Positions 24,709 to 34,427 of a DNA stretch of 64,000 bases are shown piece by piece. The notes beneath the pieces were generated by a model. That model was not told where the DNA came from, searched no databases, and worked only from the letters and a program-made list of their open reading frames with translations. Source of the DNA: Polynucleobacter victoriensis. GTDB taxonomy: Bacteria > Pseudomonadota > Gammaproteobacteria > Burkholderiales > Burkholderiaceae. Numbering within the stretch: the first letter of the stretch is position 1; each line of letters opens with the position of its first letter. Both the position numbers and the translations under genes were made by a program. The stretch lies in contig NZ_FYEX01000001.1 of the NCBI RefSeq assembly GCF_900187875.1, positions 248,001 through 312,000 of the forward strand. The letters run 5' to 3'.

Positions 24709-26055
24709 TTAAACCGTTAACTCACGCAACATGCCAGCAGCAACTGTGTGATTAGTTGCCTCGTCAGTCAAGACAAATGCGCCCGTGCTTGCAGCTTGAT
24801 CAAAACGATCAGCAATGATTGGTTTTTGCAAGACCAAATCAACACGACCGATTTCATTCATATTTAATGCATGAATATCTGTTGCATGTGACAAAGTTTG
24901 CACATCTAATACTTGCTGAATACCCTTTACCTTAGCAAATACAGTATTAGTTGTATGACGCAAAACATATTTACGTGACAAAGATAAAGGCTCGCTATCT
25001 AACCAGCATAAATCAGCTGATACTTGCTTCGTTAAACTTGGTTGGTCATGCCCTTCTCTAGCGACAATCGTGTCACCGCGCGACACATCAACATCCTCAG
25101 CTAAGCGTAAGGCAATTACTTGACCTGCCTTGGCAATATCTACACCCGCGGCATCATTACTCGCCTGATGGTCATTTGATACATGAATCTCCGCCACAGT
25201 AGCTTCGGAGCCGCTAGGCAATATAGTTACTTTTTGACCTTTTGAAATTGTGCCGGCTTCAACACGTCCTAGATAACCACGGAAGTCATCAGCTGCACTA
25301 CCATCTTGTCTTGCTACATATTGCACCGGAAAACGCAGACCCTCAATGTTTTGCACAGGCGTTGTGTCTAGCGACTCTAACCATTGCAATAGGCTTGGCC
25401 CTTGGTACCAAGGTGTTTTATCACTTTTATCAACAACGTTATCACCCTGCAAAGCAGATACAGGGATTAAGTGTGGTGTTGGCAAACCTAGGGTTGTTGC
25501 TAAACCCTCGATGGATTCTTTAATCGCGTTAAAAACATTTTCATCAAAGTTCAACAAGTCCATCTTGTTTACAGCCACAGCTACGTGACGTAGACCCAAC
25601 AAACGCACAATAGCTGAGTGACGTTTTGTTTGCGCTAATAGCCCCGCTGGCTTGGTTGTTAAATCAACACGAGTAGCATCAACTAATAAGACCGCAACGT
25701 CGGCTTGTGATGCGCCAGTCACCAAGTTACGTGTGTATTGCTCATGCCCTGGAGCATCGGCCACAATAAATTTGCGCTTCGAAGTTGCAAAGTAGCGATA
25801 GGCCACATCAATGGTGATACCTTGCTCACGCTCCGCTTCAAGACCATCTGTCAATAATGCCAAATCCACTGCGGCATCAGATGCTGTGACACGTGCATGC
25901 TTGGTTTTTGACAACGCCAAGAGTTGGTCTGCCAATACTGCTTTGGTGTCATACAACAAGCGACCGATTAGCGTGCTCTTACCATCATCTACGCTACCTG
26001 CCGTGATGAAACGAACCACACCTTGATGAGTGTTTGTTTGCTGATCTAGACTCAT
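24709..26055 (-). CDS. cysN: Sulfate adenylyltransferase subunit 1 (GTPase)
   Basis: A 448-residue EF-Tu-like GTPase with GSVDDGKSTLIGRLLYD (P loop), ADAPGHEQYTRNLVTGASQAD (G3) and AVNKMDLL (G4). It couples GTP hydrolysis to APS synthesis by CysD. There is no fused APS kinase, consistent with the APS-type reductase encoded next door. It overlaps cysD by 1 base (ATGA-type junction at 26055). Confidence 0.96.
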   Translation of the reverse strand: MSLDQQTNTHQGVVRFITAGSVDDGKSTLIGRLLYDTKAVLADQLLALSKTKHARVTASDAAVDLALLTDGLEAEREQGITIDVAYRYFATSKRKFIVADAPGHEQYTRNLVTGASQADVAVLLVDATRVDLTTKPAGLLAQTKRHSAIVRLLGLRHVAVAVNKMDLLNFDENVFNAIKESIEGLATTLGLPTPHLIPVSALQGDNVVDKSDKTPWYQGPSLLQWLESLDTTPVQNIEGLRFPVQYVARQDGSAADDFRGYLGRVEAGTISKGQKVTILPSGSEATVAEIHVSNDHQASNDAAGVDIAKAGQVIALRLAEDVDVSRGDTIVAREGHDQPSLTKQVSADLCWLDSEPLSLSRKYVLRHTTNTVFAKVKGIQQVLDVQTLSHATDIHALNMNEIGRVDLVLQKPIIADRFDQAASTGAFVLTDEATNHTVAAGMLRELTV

Positions 26056-26996
26056 CAGAAATACCCTTCTTTCTTACGACGCTCCATCGAAGCTTCACTT
26101 GTTTGATCATCCATACGTGTTGCACCACGTTCTGTAATTTCTGAGATGGCTGTCTCTTCAATAATGTCAACCGCTGTTGCAGCAGTACTCAATACTGGAC
26201 AGGTACAGCTAATATCACCAACAGTTCTGAACCGCACACTAATTACTTCACTAGTTTCACCAGGTCCTTTCGGTGTGACATTGGTTACTGGAACCAATAA
26301 ACCGTTTTTACGAACCACTTCACGTTGGTGAGCGTAATAAATACTTGGCAAAGCCAATTCTTCACGAGCAATGTATTGCCACACATCCAACTCAGTCCAA
26401 TTAGAAATTGGGAATACACGCATGTTCTCGCCTGGAGCGATTCTGGCGTTATATAAATTCCACAACTCTGGTCGTTGTGCCTTAGGATCCCATTGACCGA
26501 ATTCATCACGGAACGAGAAGATACGCTCTTTAGCACGTGCTTTCTCTTCATCACGACGCGCACCACCCATTAAAGCATCAAACTTGTGTTCTGCAATCGC
26601 CTCAAGCAATGTAGTTGCTTGAGCAGCATTGCGAGAATCTGTTTCTTTACGCAAACGCACCGTGCCTTTGCGAATAGAGTCTTCTACGTGCCCCACGATT
26701 AACTTCGATCCCGTTTGGGCAACGATGTCATCTCTAAACTGAATTACTTCAGGGTAGTTGTGACCTGTGTCGATGTGCAACAACGGAAAAGGCAACTGAA
26801 TCGGTCTAGCGCCAAAACGAAATGCCTTACGAGCCAAATGGAACATCACGATGGAATCTTTACCACCTGAAAACAACATCGCAGGATTGGCTGCTTGGGC
26901 AGCTACTTCGCGAATGATGTAGATAGACTCAGCTTCGAGCCAATCTAAATGCTCGTTCTGTAACTTTTGTGTTTTTTCTAATTGTGTTTGACTCAT
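26055..26996 (-). CDS. cysD: Sulfate adenylyltransferase subunit 2
   Basis: A 313-residue ATP-pyrophosphatase: AMLFSGGKDSIVMFHLA (PP loop), LLHIDTGHNYPEVIQFRD and FDALMGGARRDEEKARAKER. It adenylates sulfate to APS. An ORF open from 27074 gives extra residues, but the family start and the intergenic spacing to cysH put the start at ATG 26996. The protein ends in ERRKKEGYF, as usual. Confidence 0.96.
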   Translation of the reverse strand: MSQTQLEKTQKLQNEHLDWLEAESIYIIREVAAQAANPAMLFSGGKDSIVMFHLARKAFRFGARPIQLPFPLLHIDTGHNYPEVIQFRDDIVAQTGSKLIVGHVEDSIRKGTVRLRKETDSRNAAQATTLLEAIAEHKFDALMGGARRDEEKARAKERIFSFRDEFGQWDPKAQRPELWNLYNARIAPGENMRVFPISNWTELDVWQYIAREELALPSIYYAHQREVVRKNGLLVPVTNVTPKGPGETSEVISVRFRTVGDISCTCPVLSTAATAVDIIEETAISEITERGATRMDDQTSEASMERRKKEGYF

Positions 26997-27000
26997 GATC

Positions 27001-27759
27001 TTATTTAACGTGTAAACCACACTCTTTACTATCTTGTTGCAACCACCACCAACGTCCAGCTCGAATATCCTCACCAGCTTTTACAGCTCTGGTACAAGGC
27101 TCACATCCAATGCTTGGGTATCCCTGGAAATGTAGCGGATGAATCGGTACTAGCTTACTTTGTAAATATGCCCAAACCTCAGACTCTGTCCAGTCAAACA
27201 AAGGGTTGTATTTGGCAATATTTCTGGCGTCATCTAATTCGCGCAAAGGCAAATCAGAACGCGTCACAGCCTGTTCTCTTCTTTGGCCAGTCAACCAAGC
27301 ATCTGCACCTATTAAAGCTTTATTTAAGGGCTTTATTTTACGCGCTCCGCAACAGGCCTTCTTAGCTTCTTCTGTGTCATAAAAACCATTTAAGCCATAT
27401 TGAGCAATAAAAGCATCAACATCAGCAGATTCAGGAGCAATGCTAGCGATTGATATGCCATAGTGTTTTTGTACTTGATTGGTCATATCAATCGTTTCTT
27501 GATGCAAACGACCTGTTGCTAATGTAAACAAAGCAATTTTGGCACCTGACTTAGCGATTGCATCAGTCACCACCATGTCCTCTGCGGCCAAGCTAGTGGC
27601 AAAACGCACATCTTGATGTTCTTTAGCAATCGCATTTAAACGGTCAAATAACACTTGCGCTTTAGCATCCAAAACCTCAGGAGCAATATTGTGCGCTGGA
27701 ATAGACCACAGGGTTGGTCGATTCAAACCACTAACGGCATTGTTAGCTGCATCACTCAT
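27001..27759 (-). CDS. cysH: Phosphoadenylyl/adenylyl-sulfate reductase
   Basis: A 252-residue reductase with FATSLAAEDMVVTDAIA, the ACCGARKIKPL pair and the GCEPCTRAV pair of cysteines that carry a 4Fe-4S cluster, and the catalytic ECGLH end. The presence of both Cys pairs marks it as an APS-reducing form, so no APS kinase is needed. It overlaps DUF934 by 4 bases. Confidence 0.95.
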   Translation of the reverse strand: MSDAANNAVSGLNRPTLWSIPAHNIAPEVLDAKAQVLFDRLNAIAKEHQDVRFATSLAAEDMVVTDAIAKSGAKIALFTLATGRLHQETIDMTNQVQKHYGISIASIAPESADVDAFIAQYGLNGFYDTEEAKKACCGARKIKPLNKALIGADAWLTGQRREQAVTRSDLPLRELDDARNIAKYNPLFDWTESEVWAYLQSKLVPIHPLHFQGYPSIGCEPCTRAVKAGEDIRAGRWWWLQQDSKECGLHVK

Positions 27760-28298
27760 GCTGATCTCACATCTTTTTGTGAACGACCTGAACGCCAGTC
27801 ATCCTGAAATTGATGCGCCACTGAGCCAAACTGCGCCAATGCTGTATCCACCACTTGATCATTACGTAAAACAAATGAATCAAAGCCAACTCGAGACAAA
27901 GGTAATAGCTGATCAATTAGCACGTCACCAATTGCACGTAACTCTCCACTCCAGCCAAAACGATCACGCAATAAGGCTGCTGTACTGTAGCCACGACCAT
28001 CTCTAAAGATAGGGAAATCAACGGCCAAAATAGGCCAAAGCTTCAAGCCCGCCAAGATAACGTCTTTATGTGCCAAAACATCATCCTCGGGAGCAAACCA
28101 AACACCAATCTCACCTTTAAGAGCTCTCAACTGAAACTGCTCTTTAGCGCCGCGGCTTGTCCACCAAGATAAAGGCACAATGACTTTGCCAGGCGGCAAA
28201 GCTGCAGACTCTTCACCCTCAGTTGCACGAAATACTTGCCAATCATTGGTCGCTAATTGAGCTTGACCATTTTTTGGATAACGAATTAACTTAGCCAC
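27756..28298 (-). CDS. DUF934 family protein
   Basis: A 180-residue protein of DUF934 (FPIFRDGRGYSTAALLRDRFGW, RAIGDVLIDQL), which is always found between sulfite reductase and cysH in many proteobacteria. It overlaps cysI by 8 bases and cysH by 4. Its exact function is unknown; a role in sulfite reductase assembly or electron delivery is inferred from the context. Confidence 0.93.
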   Translation of the reverse strand: MAKLIRYPKNGQAQLATNDWQVFRATEGEESAALPPGKVIVPLSWWTSRGAKEQFQLRALKGEIGVWFAPEDDVLAHKDVILAGLKLWPILAVDFPIFRDGRGYSTAALLRDRFGWSGELRAIGDVLIDQLLPLSRVGFDSFVLRNDQVVDTALAQFGSVAHQFQDDWRSGRSQKDVRSA

Positions 28299-29967
28299 GT
28301 TTCACCTCCGCATATACACGCTCTTTAAATGGTGTAATACCAATACGATGAACTGTGTCTACAAACTTTTCATTGGGTTCACGTTTTTCAACATAAACGT
28401 CAATCACTTTAGAAATAACATCAGGCATATCTTCAGCAAAGAATGATGGGCCAATCACTTTACCGATCGCCGCATTCAGCCCTTGCTCGCCACCTAATGT
28501 CACTTGGTACCACTCTTGACCATCTTTATCGACGCCCAAGATACCAATGTTGCCCACGTGGTGATGACCACATGAGTTCATACAACCAGAGATGTTCAAG
28601 CTAATGTCACCTAAATCATGCAAATAATCTAAGTCATCAAAACGCTTTTGAATATCGTTAGCTATAGGAATGGATTTGGCATTTGCCAAAGAGCAGAAAT
28701 CGCCGCCAGGACATGCAATGATGTCTGTTAGGTAGCCAATATTAGGCAAGACCAAACCTTGCTGCTTGGCTTCTTGCCATAAAGCATATAGCTGTGATTG
28801 CTGCACATCAGCTAATACCAAGTTTTGTTCATGCGTTGCACGAATTTCTCCAAAACAATATTTATCTGCCAAATCTGCGATTGCCAACATTTGCGCTGTT
28901 GTTACATCGCCAGGCGCAACTGTACCGTGAGGCTTCAATGAAAGAACCACGCTGGCATAACCAGGGACTTGATGATCTTTCACATTGCGATTCAACCAGC
29001 GTGCAAAAGCCTGCTGATCTGATGCCCCAGCTTGTGCTAATACTTCTTGTGCACTCAACTTAGTGAGAGTTTGGTAAGCAGGTCTTGTGAAATATTGCGC
29101 CACACGTTGCCACTCAGCATCAGTAAATGTGCTTTTACCACCCACCCAATGCTCGTACTCGGCCTCAACTTGACGTGCGAACTCTTCCGGACCCAAAGCT
29201 TTCACCAAAATTTTGATGCGAGCCTTGTACATGTTGTCGCGACGACCAAAGCGGTTATATACACGCAATACCGCTGATAAATAGTTAGGTAATTCTTTCC
29301 AAGGTAAATCATGCTTGATGATTACCCCTAGGATAGGCGTACGACCCATACCGCCACCAACCAAAACATCTGCAACCAACTCACCTTGCGTATTTTTCTT
29401 AAGGTACAAACCCAAATCATGAGCAGCAACAATTGCGCGATCTTTCTTAGAAGCACTCACAGCAATTTTAAATTTACGAGGTAGATAAGCAAACTCAGGA
29501 TGCAAAGTTGACCATTGACGCAATAGTTCGCAAACAGGTCTTGGATCAACAATCTCATCACCTGCTATGCCCGCAAATGGGTCACTGGTGATATTACGAA
29601 TGCAATTACCAGATGTTTGAATGGCATGCATCTCTACTTTAGCCAACTCAGCCAAAATTTCAGGCGTATCTTCTAATGTCAACCAGTTGAATTGAATATT
29701 CTGACGAGTCGTGAAATGCCCATAACCACGGTCATACTTTTCAGCGATTTTTCCTAAAGTGCGCAACTGAGCAGAGTTAAACAATCCATAAGGAATAGCC
29801 ACACGCAGCATGTATGCATGGCGTTGCAAGTACAAACCATTTTGTAAACGCAGTGGACGAAACTCTTCTTCACTTAGCTGATCATCTAAGCGACGCTTCA
29901 CTTGATCTCTAAATTGATTAACTCGATCATCAACTAATCGCTGATCGATGGCATCGTATTGATACAT
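28291..29967 (-). CDS. cysI: Sulfite reductase hemoprotein (nitrite/sulfite reductase family)
   Basis: A 558-residue siroheme protein: an RPLRLQNGLYLQRHAYMLR start, TSGNCIRNITSDPFAG, CPGGDFCSLANAKSIPIA and the cluster motif NISGCMNSCGHHHVGNIG, which gives the four Cys of the 4Fe-4S/siroheme centre. It reduces sulfite to sulfide with electrons that likely come from the Fpr encoded next upstream. Nitrite reduction is possible by family, but the operon makes sulfite clear. Confidence 0.95.
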   Translation of the reverse strand: MYQYDAIDQRLVDDRVNQFRDQVKRRLDDQLSEEEFRPLRLQNGLYLQRHAYMLRVAIPYGLFNSAQLRTLGKIAEKYDRGYGHFTTRQNIQFNWLTLEDTPEILAELAKVEMHAIQTSGNCIRNITSDPFAGIAGDEIVDPRPVCELLRQWSTLHPEFAYLPRKFKIAVSASKKDRAIVAAHDLGLYLKKNTQGELVADVLVGGGMGRTPILGVIIKHDLPWKELPNYLSAVLRVYNRFGRRDNMYKARIKILVKALGPEEFARQVEAEYEHWVGGKSTFTDAEWQRVAQYFTRPAYQTLTKLSAQEVLAQAGASDQQAFARWLNRNVKDHQVPGYASVVLSLKPHGTVAPGDVTTAQMLAIADLADKYCFGEIRATHEQNLVLADVQQSQLYALWQEAKQQGLVLPNIGYLTDIIACPGGDFCSLANAKSIPIANDIQKRFDDLDYLHDLGDISLNISGCMNSCGHHHVGNIGILGVDKDGQEWYQVTLGGEQGLNAAIGKVIGPSFFAEDMPDVISKVIDVYVEKREPNEKFVDTVHRIGITPFKERVYAEVKRG

Positions 29968-29989
29968 ATGAACCCTTAAAACCTATTGA

Positions 29990-30766
29990 TTAGCTTTCTA
30001 CGAAAGCTCTTTCGAAAACGTAGTCACCTAATACACCCAAACTTGGTGACACCTTAAAGCCTTTTGCATTGAGCATTTCTGATGTTTCTTTTAGCATCGA
30101 TGGACTACCGCAAATCATTGCTCTATCTACAGCAGGATCTAGCGGTGGCAAACCAATGTCTTTAAATAATTGACCAGTCTCAATCGCAGTTGTGAGACGC
30201 CCTGTGTGCTTGAATGCTTCACGAGTAACTGTTGGGTAGTAAATCAATTGATTACGCACCATCTCGCCTAAGAACTCATCATTAGGTAACACGTTACGGA
30301 TGTAGTCTTCATAAGCTAATTCGCTAACTAAACGCACGCCATGAATTAACACCACTTTTTCAAACTTTTCATAAGTTTCTGGATCACGAATGATGCTCAT
30401 GAATGGCGCTAAACCGGTACCTGTACTAAATAAGTAAAGATGTTTGCCTGGATTCAAGTCATCAATCACCAATGTACCCACGGATTTTTCGCTGACCAAA
30501 ATTGAGTCGCCGACTTTGATGTTCTGTAAACGAGAAGTTAATGGGCCGTTCTCAACCTTAATACTCAAGAACTCTAGATGCTCTTCGTAGTTTGGGCTAG
30601 CAACACTATATGCACGAGATAAAGGTTTGCCATTGACTTCCAAGCCAATCATCAAGAAATGACCGTTACGAAAACGCAAACCTTTATTTCTAGTGGTTGT
30701 AAAACTAAATAACGTGTCATTCCAATGATGAACACTTAAAACTTCTTCTTTATTAAACGTTGCCAT
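29990..30766 (-). CDS. fpr: Ferredoxin-NADP reductase
   Basis: A 258-residue FAD protein with RAYSVASP (FAD binding), LFSTGTGLAPFMSII and AMICGSPSMLKET (NADP), ending in VFERAFVES, as in bacterial FPR with a C-terminal extension. It sits 22 bases before cysI and presumably reduces the ferredoxin that feeds sulfite reductase. Position in the operon is the only evidence for that partner. Confidence 0.93.
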   Translation of the reverse strand: MATFNKEEVLSVHHWNDTLFSFTTTRNKGLRFRNGHFLMIGLEVNGKPLSRAYSVASPNYEEHLEFLSIKVENGPLTSRLQNIKVGDSILVSEKSVGTLVIDDLNPGKHLYLFSTGTGLAPFMSIIRDPETYEKFEKVVLIHGVRLVSELAYEDYIRNVLPNDEFLGEMVRNQLIYYPTVTREAFKHTGRLTTAIETGQLFKDIGLPPLDPAVDRAMICGSPSMLKETSEMLNAKGFKVSPSLGVLGDYVFERAFVES

Positions 30767-30813
30767 TTCTGATAAATCTCAAGATGTTGATAATTAAATT
30801 CGAGAGCCCGTTC

Positions 30814-31782
30814 TTAGAACAAGGCTTTGTACAAGTTAAAGCCACTCAAAGAACTGATCAACAATCCCACAGCAACTAATAAATAACGAGTCGATAGTTT
30901 ACTGGTTAAGAAGGCTGCAAACGGTGCCGCAAACAAACCACCCACAATCAAACCAGCTACAAAAATCCAGTGATCGATACCGCCTAATAATAAAAAGCTA
31001 GTTCCTGTAGCAAGTGCCACAAAGAATTCAGCTGTATTAACCGTACCAATTGTTTTGCGTGGATTGTTACCTTGACCAATTAGTGATGACGTCACAACTG
31101 GACCCCAACCACCGCCACCCACAGCGTCCAAGAAACCACCGCCCACTGCTAATTTACGAACGTGTTGTAACTCATGAGACTGTTTTTCTTGACGATGTAT
31201 AAACGCTTTTCTCAAGATCACAATACCCATGATCAACAAATAAGCTGTTACATAAGGTTTGATCAACTTACCATCAATCGATGTTAAGAACACAACACCC
31301 ACAACGCCACCTATCACGCCAGGAATCACAATCTTTTTAAACAACTCTTTATCAACGTTGCCAAACTTGATATGTGAAACACCTGAAAAAGCTGTTGTGA
31401 ATATTTCCGCCACATGCACGGCCCCAGATGCGGCTGCAGGTGAGGCGCCAATACCAATCAAAAATGTATTAGAGCTAATACCGTAAGCCATGCCTAATGC
31501 ACCATCAATTACCTGGGCAATCAAACCGACAACAACTGCTTGCCAAAAAAATGGTGAACTAACAAACTGATCAACTAATACTGAAAAATCATGTCTGATC
31601 TGTGGCTGCGCTTGGCTAAACCAAAAGCCTAAAAATGAGATCAGTACTAAAAAACTAACAGTCACCACTCTCTTATCTAATAAGAGTGTTGATTTTTGAA
31701 CTTCTACAGGAGGAATACCGATCTCTAGATGTTCTAGATTTTCAGGTGTATCGGCAAACTCAGTATGTCTATTAGTACGCAT
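30814..31782 (-). CDS. TauE/SafE-family sulfite/sulfonate exporter
   Basis: A 322-residue membrane protein with about eight helices, containing QVIDGALGMAYGISSNTFLIG, GAVHVAEIFTTAFSG and ARKTIGTVN-like motifs (NPRKTIGTVNTAEFFVAL), the TauE/SafE repeat. It heads the assimilation operon and is likely to export or import sulfite or other sulfur anions. ATG 31782 is used, with a TTG two codons upstream as an alternative. Confidence 0.88.
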   Translation of the reverse strand: MRTNRHTEFADTPENLEHLEIGIPPVEVQKSTLLLDKRVVTVSFLVLISFLGFWFSQAQPQIRHDFSVLVDQFVSSPFFWQAVVVGLIAQVIDGALGMAYGISSNTFLIGIGASPAAASGAVHVAEIFTTAFSGVSHIKFGNVDKELFKKIVIPGVIGGVVGVVFLTSIDGKLIKPYVTAYLLIMGIVILRKAFIHRQEKQSHELQHVRKLAVGGGFLDAVGGGGWGPVVTSSLIGQGNNPRKTIGTVNTAEFFVALATGTSFLLLGGIDHWIFVAGLIVGGLFAAPFAAFLTSKLSTRYLLVAVGLLISSLSGFNLYKALF

Positions 31783-31880
31783 GTCCAACTTTCAGTGATT
31801 TTTCAAGTCCATCAAGGACTTAACATGCCGAAACTATAAAGATTGATTGATATATCCGGAAATAATATTTAATTAATCCT

Positions 31881-31899
31881 ATATTACCTAAAGTAATAT
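31881..31899. promoter_or_regulatory. LysR-type dyad upstream of the sulfate assimilation operon (candidate CysB site)
   Basis: ATATTAC-CTAAA-GTAATAT is a 19-base perfect dyad with a T-N11-A core, the usual target form for LysR proteins. It lies about 100 bases upstream of the tauE-like start, between two divergent genes. A CysB-type regulator is encoded at 49.9 kb. Assignment is inference. Confidence 0.5.
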
Positions 31900-31998
31900 A
31901 TATGACATAACCCGCATATATTCGACCATTACAGAGCGCCAGCTGCCTAGCAAATACAGATAGAATCTGTCACATCCCCAATAAAAAATACTAAACCC

Positions 31999-33255
31999 AT
32001 GATTCCAAAACGATATTCGGCAGCTCTGGCAGGGGCGCTTGGCAATACATTAGAGTGGTTTGATTTCGCCGTTTATGGATATTTCGCCACAGCACTGGGC
32101 AAGGTATTTTTTCCATCAGATGATCCCAGCTTTCAAACAGTGGCTTCTTTTGGGATTTTCGCCATAGGTTATCTAGCCAGACCGATAGGTAGCTTGGTGC
32201 TAGGGCCCGTTGGCGACCTGCTTGGTCGCAAAAAAATGATGACAACGAGCATCATCATTATGGGTTTAGCCAGCTTTCTAGTGGCTCTACTACCCACCTA
32301 CGCACAAGTGGGTGCCATAGCTGCCTATGCATTGATGTTGCTACGCATGACCCAAGGTTTTTCTGTTGGTGGTGAATACACGGGCAGCATGGTTTATGCC
32401 ACCGAAGCTTCCCCTACTGGCAAAGAAGGTTTGATGTCAGGTATTGCTCATGCTGGTGCACTACTAGGATTCTTTTTAGGATCACTTGTTGCAGCACTCA
32501 CTGCTCACTTTTTTGGCGAAGAGAACGTGAATGATTGGGCATGGCGCATGCCCTTTTTATTGGGCGCTCTAGTAGCAATTGCGGGCTGGCGACTCAGGGC
32601 TCATATGCCAGAAACCTTTGAAGATGCAATTGAACACAAGATCAGCTCAAAGGAACTAACTGCTCTAATCTTGTCACGACTCAAAGATGTGATTAAAAAC
32701 TGGCGCATTCTAGGAAAAATTGCCGCAATTATTTCTTTCTCCAACATCTTGTTCTATGTTGAATTTGTTTACTTTGTTGATTACGTCGCCAAGCATGGCG
32801 GCTCTATGCAATCAGCAAATACTGTTGCCACAGCTGTTCAACTAATTGGTATACCGATTGTTGTATTAGGCGGCTGGTTAGCCGATAAGTTGGGTCGAGT
32901 GAAAATTACTCAATACGCCACTTGGTTAGGCACAATCCTAGCCATCCCCTGCGTCCTTGCTTCGCAATTAGGTGGCGTAACAGGTCTAGCAATCGGGCAG
33001 CTATTGATAGCTATACCTGTGATGCTACTCTTTGGCGCTCAAGGTGTACTGATTAGCAAAATGGTTCGACCTGAACAACGTTGCTCAGTATTTGCGATTG
33101 GTTATAGCTTAGCGGTGGCTATATTTGCTGGCACCTCACCCATGGTGACTTCTTGGTTACTAGAAATTAATGAATGGGCGTGGGGCCCTGCAGCATATTG
33201 CTTCATTTACGCTATTCCTGCTATTTATGCTTTGCGCAATATGAAAGACGATTAA
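31999..33255 (+). CDS. MFS transporter, MHS family
   Basis: A 418-residue permease with the MHS features: LEWFDFAVYGYFATALG in helix 1, GPVGDLLGRKKMM, LRMTQGFSVGGEYTGS in helix 4 and GGWLADKLGRVKIT after helix 8. Normal length, in contrast to the other MHS protein at 21 kb. Its stop is directly followed by the ATG of the next gene, so the two are transcribed together. Substrate unknown (relatives carry proline/betaine, citrate and others). Confidence 0.9.
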   Translation: MIPKRYSAALAGALGNTLEWFDFAVYGYFATALGKVFFPSDDPSFQTVASFGIFAIGYLARPIGSLVLGPVGDLLGRKKMMTTSIIIMGLASFLVALLPTYAQVGAIAAYALMLLRMTQGFSVGGEYTGSMVYATEASPTGKEGLMSGIAHAGALLGFFLGSLVAALTAHFFGEENVNDWAWRMPFLLGALVAIAGWRLRAHMPETFEDAIEHKISSKELTALILSRLKDVIKNWRILGKIAAIISFSNILFYVEFVYFVDYVAKHGGSMQSANTVATAVQLIGIPIVVLGGWLADKLGRVKITQYATWLGTILAIPCVLASQLGGVTGLAIGQLLIAIPVMLLFGAQGVLISKMVRPEQRCSVFAIGYSLAVAIFAGTSPMVTSWLLEINEWAWGPAAYCFIYAIPAIYALRNMKDD

Positions 33256-33636
33256 ATGGCTAAAGTTTTTAATGCTCCAGAATTAAAAACTCTAGCAACA
33301 GAGCAACAATCGCCACAATGCTCCAACTGTGCAAACCATAATTTTTCCTGTTGGGAAACCATTCTGAGCACGTTTGATCGTGATGCAATCCAGATGGTAG
33401 GCACATTACAAGTACCCAATGCCGAAGATAATTGGGATGAATACCACCCTGATGGCACAGATCAGTGGTCACCGAATGCACCGATTGCGGTGAAATTTCA
33501 TCCGTATAACAGCAGCGACATTTATCAGTGCCAAACATGCCGTACCGTTTATCTACGCTATACAGAATATGGTGGCTACTATGTGGATGAGCGTATTCGT
33601 GTTGTCAAACCAGAACTGATTGTTAATTTGGACTAA
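33256..33636 (+). CDS. Cysteine-containing protein of unknown function
   Basis: A 126-residue soluble protein starting directly at the MFS stop. It carries four cysteines near the N terminus and middle (QCSNCANHNFSCWE and YQCQTCRTVYLRY) that form two CxxC pairs, which suggests a zinc-binding site. The rest is acidic and aromatic (YGGYYVDERIRVV). I recognise the look of a conserved Burkholderiales hypothetical, but not a named family. Confidence 0.65.
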   Translation: MAKVFNAPELKTLATEQQSPQCSNCANHNFSCWETILSTFDRDAIQMVGTLQVPNAEDNWDEYHPDGTDQWSPNAPIAVKFHPYNSSDIYQCQTCRTVYLRYTEYGGYYVDERIRVVKPELIVNLD

Positions 33637-33996
33637 TTAATCAGTTTGAACACTATGTAAACCCGCAGCTTTTCTTAACTTGTCACACAATGGGTTGATT
33701 GACCCATCATCATTTAGGATATTGAATTCTCTACAAGGGCTAGGACGTTGCTCATAGATGGTGCAGCGATAGCCCTCTTGGTCATCAAGGCTCAAAGCCA
33801 CGCATCCCTGCTTACCTGTTTCAGTGCCCTTCATACAAACAATATGCGGTGTTACTTGAGTGACGAACTCTGGTGGCACCAAACCAATTGGATGACCATC
33901 CTCACCGTGTAAAACCTCCCCGTGATAAAAGGACACACGTAGTTTTTGACAGCACTGACCGCACTCAAAACAGGGGTTGTCTAGGTGATTACTCAT
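33637..33996 (-). CDS. YkgJ family cysteine cluster protein
   Basis: A 119-residue protein with NPCFECGQCCQKLRVSFY at the start, CVALSLDDQEGYRCTIYEQRPSPCREF and a final NPLCDKLRKAAGL; the Cys pattern is that of the YkgJ family, thought to bind a metal or Fe-S cluster. The ATG at 33996 is chosen over an in-frame start at 34017, because the family begins just before the first Cys. It converges with the preceding gene. Confidence 0.85.
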   Translation of the reverse strand: MSNHLDNPCFECGQCCQKLRVSFYHGEVLHGEDGHPIGLVPPEFVTQVTPHIVCMKGTETGKQGCVALSLDDQEGYRCTIYEQRPSPCREFNILNDDGSINPLCDKLRKAAGLHSVQTD

Positions 33997-34050
33997 ACAG
34001 ATCGTGGGTGCACTCAAGAAATCAAAAATTACATTAAGATAATTTTTATC

Positions 34051-34407
34051 ATGTTGGGAAAAATACGCAAGAAGCTCATCACAGATTATTTTGCTAATAG
34101 CTCACCTATTCTTGAGCTGATATGTCCTATCTGTGATCGAAAAATACCCAATTCTCAAAAAGATGCCCATCACTTGGTTCCAAAATCAAAGGGAGGCAAA
34201 ACAACTCAATATTTGCACCGTATTTGCCATAGGCAAATACACGCCCTCTTCTCAGAAACCAAATTGGCTAAAGAGTTAAACACTGCTGACGCCATCAAAG
34301 ATCAGCCAGAAATGCAAAAGTTCATCGAATGGGTTAAGTCTAAACCCGATGACTTTTACGAAAGAACCTCTAAGAGTAAAAAGCTCAAAAGCGAAAAGAT
34401 ATTCTAG
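34051..34407 (+). CDS. Small HNH endonuclease-like protein
   Basis: A 118-residue protein with CPICDRKIPNSQKDAHHLVPKS, then LHRICHRQIHALFSE: an HNH pattern with a CxxC zinc knuckle and the catalytic DAHH. The start is ATG 34051 (the open frame from 33985 has no ribosome site and overlaps ykgJ). HNH proteins of this size act in DNA repair, restriction or phage defence; which one is not decidable. Confidence 0.8.
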   Translation: MLGKIRKKLITDYFANSSPILELICPICDRKIPNSQKDAHHLVPKSKGGKTTQYLHRICHRQIHALFSETKLAKELNTADAIKDQPEMQKFIEWVKSKPDDFYERTSKSKKLKSEKIF

Positions 34408-34427
34408 AGAATATAGAGAGCACCTGG

